Shown here one piece after another: positions 59,056-64,000 of a stretch of 64,000 nucleotides of DNA. The stretch spans positions 1,958,714 through 2,022,713 of the forward strand of contig NZ_JBIWXY010000001.1 in the NCBI RefSeq assembly GCF_044751345.1. Reading direction: 5' to 3'. Made by a program: the position numbers and the translations under genes. Source of the DNA: Methylobacillus methanolivorans (lineage in GTDB: Bacteria; Pseudomonadota; Gammaproteobacteria; Burkholderiales; Methylophilaceae). The notes beneath the pieces are model-generated. The model searched no databases. It was not told the DNA's origin and was given only the letters and a program-made list of their open reading frames with translations. Numbering within the stretch: the stretch's first letter is position 1; every line of letters starts with the position of its first letter.

Positions 59056-61773
59056 TTAGAGTGTTCTCGCTACTTCGACGACTTCAAACACTTCCAGAAT
59101 GTCGCCTATCTCGATTTCGTTGTAGTTCTTCAAGGATAAACCGCATTCGAAGTTAGATTTCACTTCCTTGACGTCATCCTTGAAGCGCTTGAGCGAATCA
59201 AGATCACCAGTGTGGATCACAACATTATCCCGAATCAGGCGAATCTTGGAGTTACGGCGGATGACACCATCCTGCACGTAGCAACCAGCAACAGAGCCAA
59301 CCTTGGAGATACGGAATACTTCGCGGATCTCGACGGTACCGATCACGCTTTCCTTCTGCTCTGGCGATAGCATGCCACCCAATGCAGCCTTCACCTCATC
59401 GACTGCTTCGTAAATGATGTTGTAGTAACGCACATCAACACCTGAACTATCGATCAGTTTGCGGGCACCAGCATCGCCACGCACATTGAAGCCAATCAAC
59501 ACGGCCTTGGATGCTGCTGCCAGGTTGACATCAGACTCACTGATCGCACCTACGCCAGTATGGATGATATTGACCTTGACCTCATCGGTGGACAACTTCT
59601 GCAAGGAAGTAGACAGCGCTTCATAAGAGCCCTGAACATCGGACTTGATAATCAACGGCAAGACCTTGACTTCGCCTTCGCCCATTTGCTCGAACATGCT
59701 TTCCAGCTTGGCTGCTTGCTGCTTCGCCAGTTTCACGTCACGGAACTTGCCTTGACGGAACAAGGCAATTTCACGCGCCTTGCGCTCATCATTAAGCACA
59801 ATGACTTCTTCACCAGCACTAGGCACATCTGAAAGGCCAAGAATTTCAACTGGGATAGAAGGACCGGCCTCTTTCACATCCTGTCCAGATTCATCCAGCA
59901 TGGCACGCACACGACCATAGGCCGTACCTGCCAAGATCATGTCACCACGTTGCAATGTGCCTGCTTGCACCAAAATAGTGGACACTGGGCCACGGCCCTT
60001 GTCCAGTCGACCTTCGATCACTAGGCCCTTGGCAGGGATATTCTTTGGCGCCTTGAGTTCAAGCACTTCAGCTTGCAACAACACAGCTTCCAGCAAGTTA
60101 TCGATACCAAGGCCAGTTTTCGCAGACACCTCTACGAACATGGTGTCGCCACCCCAGTCTTCAGGTACAACTTCATGACTCACCAACTCCTGCTTTACTC
60201 GCTCTGGATTGGCTTCAGACTTATCAATCTTGTTCACAGCCACGACCAATGGCACACCCGCTGCCTTTGCGTGATGCACCGCTTCAATGGTTTGCGGCAT
60301 TACGCCATCATCAGCAGCCACGACCAGAATCACGACATCGGTGGCCTTGGCACCACGCGCACGCATCGCAGTAAAGGCTTCGTGGCCTGGTGTATCCAGG
60401 AAAGTCACCATGCCACGAGGTGTTTCCACGTGGTAAGCACCAATGTGCTGGGTAATGCCACCGGCTTCACCAGAAGCCACACGACTGCGACGGATATAAT
60501 CCAGCAAGGATGTCTTACCATGGTCTACGTGACCCATGACAGTCACCACAGGAGGACGTGCCTCTTGCGTTGCTTCTGCGTGCTCAGCTTCATCCAGGAA
60601 GGCTTCCGGATCATTAGATGCAGCGGCCTTGGCATTGTGTCCCATTTCCTCCACGATAATGATCGCAGTTTCCTGGTCAAGCACCTGGTTAATCGTCACC
60701 ATCATGCCCATCTTCATCAGGGTCTTGATGACTTCACTGGCCTTAACCGCCATCTTGTGAGCAAGATCACCAACAGTGATGGTTTCCGGCACTAATACAT
60801 CATGCACAATTGGCTCTGTTGGCGCGTTAAATGCGTGTTGTTGGCTTTCATTGCCCTTAGACTTAGACTTGCCTTTCTGCGCACGCCAGCCTTGGCCCGA
60901 GGCTCCAGCATCTCCACGGGTTTTTACAGCACCACGCTTCTTGCCATCATTATCATTCCAATCCTTGCCGCCACTCTTGCCTGGCTTCTTAGCATTCTTA
61001 TCATCAGCTTTGGGCGCCTCTTTCGCTGCGGGCTTATGCAATGTCCCTTCAGAAAGCTTACTCGCAGCAGCTTCAGCAGCACGCTTGGCTTCTTCTTGAC
61101 GACGCTGCGCCAACTCTTGCTTTTTACGCAGCTCTTCCGCCTGAATCGCCATCAGAGCAGCCTGACGCTTAGCTTCACGCTCACGCAATGCCAACTCTTC
61201 GGCGCCCAGCAGCTCCTTGGCTGTCAAGCGCGGACGCACCTCCTCTGCGGGTTTTTCTTCGACATTTACTGCTGCCACCTCTACCACTTCAGGCTCTGGC
61301 TCAATGACGGGAGCCGGCTCTGGTTCTGGCTCAGCTTGCACGACAACTGGCTCCGGCTCAGGAGCCACTTCGATGACAGGCTCTGGCACAACCTCGACCA
61401 CCGGGGCTTCCACCACTACCTCTTCAAGCACTGGTGCTTCAAGGATGGCGTCTTCTTCGGCTACTGCCTCAGATGGGTCACGACGCACAAGCACACGCTT
61501 TTTGCGCACCTCCACCTGGATAGTACGTGCCTTACCGCTGCTATCAGACTTTTTGATTTCAGTAACTTGTTTACGGGTCAGCGTAATCTTATTCTTAGGC
61601 TCTTGTGCACCGTGCTCCTTGCGCAAATATTCCAGCAAAGAAGTTTTATCCTGCTCAGTGAGGGTGTCGTCATACGCAGCCTTGCTGACACCTGCACTTT
61701 TTAATTGCTCCAGAAGCAGCTCAGCTGGCAAACCCAACTCACTGGCAAACTGTGCTACGCTCGATTGTCCCAT
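59056..61773 (-). CDS. infB: Translation initiation factor IF-2
   Basis: 905 residues. The N-terminal IF-2 domain (SVAQFASELGLPAELLLEQL) is followed by a long low-complexity stretch rich in Glu, Pro and Val (about 115-175) and a Lys/Ala/Gly-rich segment to about 320. The GTPase core has G1 MGHVDHGKTSLLDYIR near 413, G3 FLDTPGHEAF and G4 VAVNKIDKSEAN, then domains C1 and C2. Brings fMet-tRNA to the 30S subunit. Confidence 0.98.
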   Translation of the reverse strand: MGQSSVAQFASELGLPAELLLEQLKSAGVSKAAYDDTLTEQDKTSLLEYLRKEHGAQEPKNKITLTRKQVTEIKKSDSSGKARTIQVEVRKKRVLVRRDPSEAVAEEDAILEAPVLEEVVVEAPVVEVVPEPVIEVAPEPEPVVVQAEPEPEPAPVIEPEPEVVEVAAVNVEEKPAEEVRPRLTAKELLGAEELALREREAKRQAALMAIQAEELRKKQELAQRRQEEAKRAAEAAASKLSEGTLHKPAAKEAPKADDKNAKKPGKSGGKDWNDNDGKKRGAVKTRGDAGASGQGWRAQKGKSKSKGNESQQHAFNAPTEPIVHDVLVPETITVGDLAHKMAVKASEVIKTLMKMGMMVTINQVLDQETAIIIVEEMGHNAKAAASNDPEAFLDEAEHAEATQEARPPVVTVMGHVDHGKTSLLDYIRRSRVASGEAGGITQHIGAYHVETPRGMVTFLDTPGHEAFTAMRARGAKATDVVILVVAADDGVMPQTIEAVHHAKAAGVPLVVAVNKIDKSEANPERVKQELVSHEVVPEDWGGDTMFVEVSAKTGLGIDNLLEAVLLQAEVLELKAPKNIPAKGLVIEGRLDKGRGPVSTILVQAGTLQRGDMILAGTAYGRVRAMLDESGQDVKEAGPSIPVEILGLSDVPSAGEEVIVLNDERKAREIALFRQGKFRDVKLAKQQAAKLESMFEQMGEGEVKVLPLIIKSDVQGSYEALSTSLQKLSTDEVKVNIIHTGVGAISESDVNLAAASKAVLIGFNVRGDAGARKLIDSSGVDVRYYNIIYEAVDEVKAALGGMLSPEQKESVIGTVEIREVFRISKVGSVAGCYVQDGVIRRNSKIRLIRDNVVIHTGDLDSLKRFKDDVKEVKSNFECGLSLKNYNEIEIGDILEVFEVVEVARTL

Positions 61774-61843
61774 TCAGTTACTCCAATCTCTTTCACTTGC
61801 ACTGTCCGTCAGTGCATTTCTTTTAGCTACGCTCTCTATCGCC

Positions 61844-63310
61844 TTAAGCAAACCAGGGCGCACGCGCAGTCATAATCAATTGCTTGGCACGCTCGACATC
61901 CATGCCGGTCAGCTCAACCAAGTCATCCACTGCGAGGTCTGCGAGATCGTCCATCGTAGCAACACCCTTGCCTGCCAAAGTACGAGCAGTCACATCATCC
62001 ATGCCTTCCATATGCAGCAAGTCCTCAGATGCCTCACCGACCTTCTCTTCCTTGGCAATCGCCTCAGTCAATAAGGCCGCACGAGCACGCTTACGCAACT
62101 CATTGATGGTATCTTCATCAAAAGCTTCAATTTCGCTCATTTCAGCCATGGGCACATAAGCAATTTCTTCAAGAGTACTAAAGCCTTCTTGCACCAGGAT
62201 ATCGGCTACTTCTTCATCCACATCCAGCTTTTCGACAAACAATTGCAAGATATTGCTATGTTCTTCTTCGTTCTTCTTGGCTGCTTCTTCTTCAGTCAGG
62301 ATATTTAATGTCCAACCCGTCAATTCGGAAGCCAGACGCACATTCTGACCATTACGCCCAATCGCCTGCGCCAATTGTTCTTCATCTACGATGACATCCA
62401 TACTGTGGGCATCTTCATCCACCACAATGCCGGACACCTCTGCAGGTGCCATGGCATTAATGACAAATTGGGCGGGTTCCATCGACCACAATACGATATC
62501 GACACGCTCGCCGGCCAACTCCCCAGTCACTGCCTGCACACGTGAACCGCGCATCCCAACGCAAGTACCAACTGGATCCAAGCGCTGGTCATTGGACTTC
62601 ACCGCAATCTTGGAACGCAAACCAGGGTCACGAGCGGCCGACTTGATTTCAAGCAACCCCTCTTCAATCTCAGGCACTTCCAGCTCGAACAATTTGACCA
62701 GAAACTCTGGCGCGATACGCGAAAGAATTAACTGAGGACCACGACCGCCACGCTCAATGCGAGAAAGATAAGCACGCACGCGATCACCCACACGTAAATT
62801 CTCCTTTGGAATCATTTGCTCACGCGGCAACATTGACTCCAAACGACCTACCTCAATGATTGCATTACCCTTTTCCATACGCTTGATGACACCAGTCACC
62901 AAATGCTCTTTACGTGCAAGGAAGTCATCTAGGATCTGCTCACGCTCAGCTTCACGCACCTTTTGCAAGATGACCTGTTTAGCAGCCTGCGCACCAATAC
63001 GACCAAACTCTACAGACTCAAGTGGCTCTTCAATATAATCACCCAGTGCCAGACCTTGAGCTCGCTCGTCCTCTAGCGTAATTTGCGCATCAGGATTTTC
63101 CAGCGCTTCGTCTTCAACCACTTGCCAGCGACGGAATGAATTATATTCCCCGTTATCACGGTTGATTTCCACGCGTACATCAGCATCTTCAGTGAAGCGT
63201 TTTTTGGTAGCCGAGGCCAGTGCCAATTCCAATGCCGTAAAAATAACGGTTTTAGCCACATTCTTTTCATGGGCCAATGCATCGACCAATAACAATATTT
63301 CGCGACTCAT
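61844..63310 (-). CDS. nusA: Transcription termination/antitermination factor NusA
   Basis: 488 residues from the ATG at 63310 with GGAG at 6 bases; a TTG five codons earlier is less likely. N-terminal polymerase-binding domain (SREILLLVDALAHEKNVAKT), S1 (HLVTGVIKRMEKGNAIIEVG), KH1/KH2 (GTCVGMRGSRVQAVTGELAG; IGRNGQNVRLASELTGW) and two C-terminal acidic repeats with helix-hairpin-helix character. Second gene of the rimP-nusA-infB operon. Confidence 0.97.
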   Translation of the reverse strand: MSREILLLVDALAHEKNVAKTVIFTALELALASATKKRFTEDADVRVEINRDNGEYNSFRRWQVVEDEALENPDAQITLEDERAQGLALGDYIEEPLESVEFGRIGAQAAKQVILQKVREAEREQILDDFLARKEHLVTGVIKRMEKGNAIIEVGRLESMLPREQMIPKENLRVGDRVRAYLSRIERGGRGPQLILSRIAPEFLVKLFELEVPEIEEGLLEIKSAARDPGLRSKIAVKSNDQRLDPVGTCVGMRGSRVQAVTGELAGERVDIVLWSMEPAQFVINAMAPAEVSGIVVDEDAHSMDVIVDEEQLAQAIGRNGQNVRLASELTGWTLNILTEEEAAKKNEEEHSNILQLFVEKLDVDEEVADILVQEGFSTLEEIAYVPMAEMSEIEAFDEDTINELRKRARAALLTEAIAKEEKVGEASEDLLHMEGMDDVTARTLAGKGVATMDDLADLAVDDLVELTGMDVERAKQLIMTARAPWFA

Positions 63311-63336
63311 TTCAATCTCCGCCAAAAAATTGGTGC

Positions 63337-63771
63337 TTAGAACTCAGGGGATAATCTTGCTTTATCAATGTTGGAAAATGGCACGCGCTGTTCCACGCCT
63401 TCACACTCCAACACAAGATAGCCTTGGTCCACGCCACGCAATATGCCTAAAAAATTCTTCCGGCCTTCAACAGGCACGCGCAATTTCACTTGGGCACGCT
63501 CGCCCACAAACCTCACAAAATCAGACTCTTTCTTCAAAGCCCGATCCAAGCCAGGAGAAGATACCTCCAGCCTGTCGTAATCAATATCATGCTCTACAGC
63601 CAATAAATTGCTTAGGTGATTACTCACCAATACACAGTCATCAATATTGATCCCCTCCGGCTTATCAATAAATAAGCGGATCAATTTGCCACGATTGGAC
63701 AACTCCATATCAACCAACTCATACCCAAGCTGATCAAGAGACTTTTCCAACAATGTGTTTAAATCCTGCAT
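63337..63771 (-). CDS. rimP: Ribosome maturation factor RimP
   Basis: 144 residues. LEKSLDQLGYELVDMELSNR, RLFIDKPEGINIDDCVLVSN and EVSSPGLDRALKKESDFVRF are RimP signatures. Needed for 30S maturation. First gene of the operon; nusA begins 26 bases after its stop. Confidence 0.97.
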   Translation of the reverse strand: MQDLNTLLEKSLDQLGYELVDMELSNRGKLIRLFIDKPEGINIDDCVLVSNHLSNLLAVEHDIDYDRLEVSSPGLDRALKKESDFVRFVGERAQVKLRVPVEGRKNFLGILRGVDQGYLVLECEGVEQRVPFSNIDKARLSPEF

Positions 63772-63800
63772 AGCAAACCTTATTGCCTGATTCTACAAAT

Positions 63801-63822
63801 AAAAAATGGGCTCAACGCCCAT
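63801..63822 (-). terminator. Terminator-like hairpin in the rimP leader
   Basis: On the minus strand ATGGGC pairs with GCCCAT around GTTGA and is followed by six T, 30 bases before the rimP ATG. It may be a second stop for rRNA transcripts or an attenuator for rimP-nusA-infB. Confidence 0.65.
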
Positions 63823-63836
63823 CCCCAATGATCGCT

Positions 63837-63865
63837 ATTATAGCAATCCGTCATGCATAACACAA
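63837..63865 (-). promoter_or_regulatory. Candidate promoter of rimP-nusA-infB
   Basis: Perfect TATAAT at 63842-63837 on the minus strand, with TTGTGT (63865-63860) as a poor -35 at 17 bp. It lies between the rRNA terminator and the rimP leader hairpin. Confidence 0.5.
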
Positions 63866-63890
63866 AAACAAAAGCCCTCTTGTAGAGGGC
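63866..63890 (-). terminator. Intrinsic terminator of the rRNA operon
   Basis: On the minus strand GCCCTCT pairs with AGAGGGC around ACA, followed by TTTTGTTTTTG, about 40 bases after the 5S gene. A second hairpin (CATCCAGA/TCTGGATG, about 63899-63920) lies between it and the 5S. Confidence 0.8.
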
Positions 63891-63930
63891 CGTTGTCGTC
63901 ATCCAGATGAAATCTGGATGTTAAATAAAA

Positions 63931-64000
63931 GCCTGGCGGTGACCTACTTTCGCATACGAGAAGTATACTATCATTGGCGCGGAATCGTTTCACGGCCCTG
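63931..64000 (-). rRNA. rrf: 5S rRNA, 3' part (cut by window edge)
   Basis: Read on the minus strand the sequence contains CCGTGAAACGATTCCGCGCC, ATGATAGTATACTTCTCGTA, then GCGAAAGTAGGTCACCGCCA and GGC. This matches the 3' half of bacterial 5S rRNA. About 50 bases of the 5' part lie beyond the right edge. It marks the end of an rRNA operon transcribed toward rimP. Confidence 0.92.

Noticed and set aside
60073..61704. Long plus-strand frames antisense to infB (240 and 300 residues)
   Set aside because: Composition mirrors the infB linker and GTPase codons; no independent signals.
1..64000. CRISPR arrays, insertion sequences, prophage genes
   Set aside because: No regularly spaced repeats, transposases, integrases or phage structural genes were seen anywhere in the window.

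Overview
The window reads as chromosomal DNA of a betaproteobacterium, most likely a methylotroph of the Methylophilaceae (Methylobacillus/Methylophilus type). This is inferred from overall protein character, moderate GC, a late cobalamin pathway, an MSHA-type pilus cluster and PEP-CTERM proteins with a PrsR-like regulator. No 16S sequence is present to prove it; only the 3' part of a 5S gene is seen at the right edge.

Layout. 1-3.5 kb: a cell-surface-signalling iron uptake set (TonB receptor cut by the left edge, fecR, fecI) behind a good Fur-box candidate. 3.5-9.35 kb: late cobalamin genes (cobQ; cbiB-cobD on +; cobT-cobS-cobC on -). 9.5 kb: tRNA-Phe with promoter and terminator. 10.2-18.2 kb: an eight-gene, end-to-end coupled operon for an unidentified glycan: two GT2 enzymes, a FAD oxidoreductase, an NAD-type epimerase/reductase, a TIM-barrel isomerase, a small SMR-like flippase and two large polytopic GT-C-like proteins. 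Its likely promoter carries a C9 tract between -35 and -10, and its last gene carries a G8 tract in frame, so the system looks able to phase-vary. 18.3-18.5 kb: a strongly folded intergenic segment ending in an intrinsic terminator (candidate ncRNA). 18.6-19.6 kb: ASCH and YgjP-like genes. 19.7-26 kb: a heavy-metal RND efflux operon. 26-27.7 kb: rhodanese, TusA and a zinc-ribbon membrane protein. 27.7-36.8 kb: bestrophin, valS, two PEP-CTERM proteins, a GIDE/EF-hand membrane protein with LemA, and an NfeD-SPFH pair. 36.8-38.3 kb: a ThiF/MoeB-type gene coupled to a FitAB/VapBC toxin-antitoxin pair with a perfect operator-like palindrome.

38.4-52.3 kb: one long minus-strand MSHA-type pilus operon: PrsR-like sigma54 regulator, AAA ATPase (MshM), secretin (MshL), TPR protein (MshN), ATPase (MshE), platform protein (MshG), MshI, MshJ, MshK, then two prepilins. 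One of these is a 569-residue cysteine-rich protein. 52.5-55 kb: a small acidic protein, tRNA-Pro/Arg/His on -, folD and dksA. 55-63.8 kb: the conserved translation/RNA block rimP-nusA-infB-rbfA-truB-rpsO-pnp on -, preceded by the end of an rRNA operon (5S) on -.

The most promising candidate for an undescribed system is the 10.2-18.2 kb glycan operon with its homopolymer tracts. After that come the PrsR-headed MSHA operon with its unusual large prepilin and the structured RNA at 18.3-18.5 kb. All functions are read from sequence motifs and gene context without database searches.
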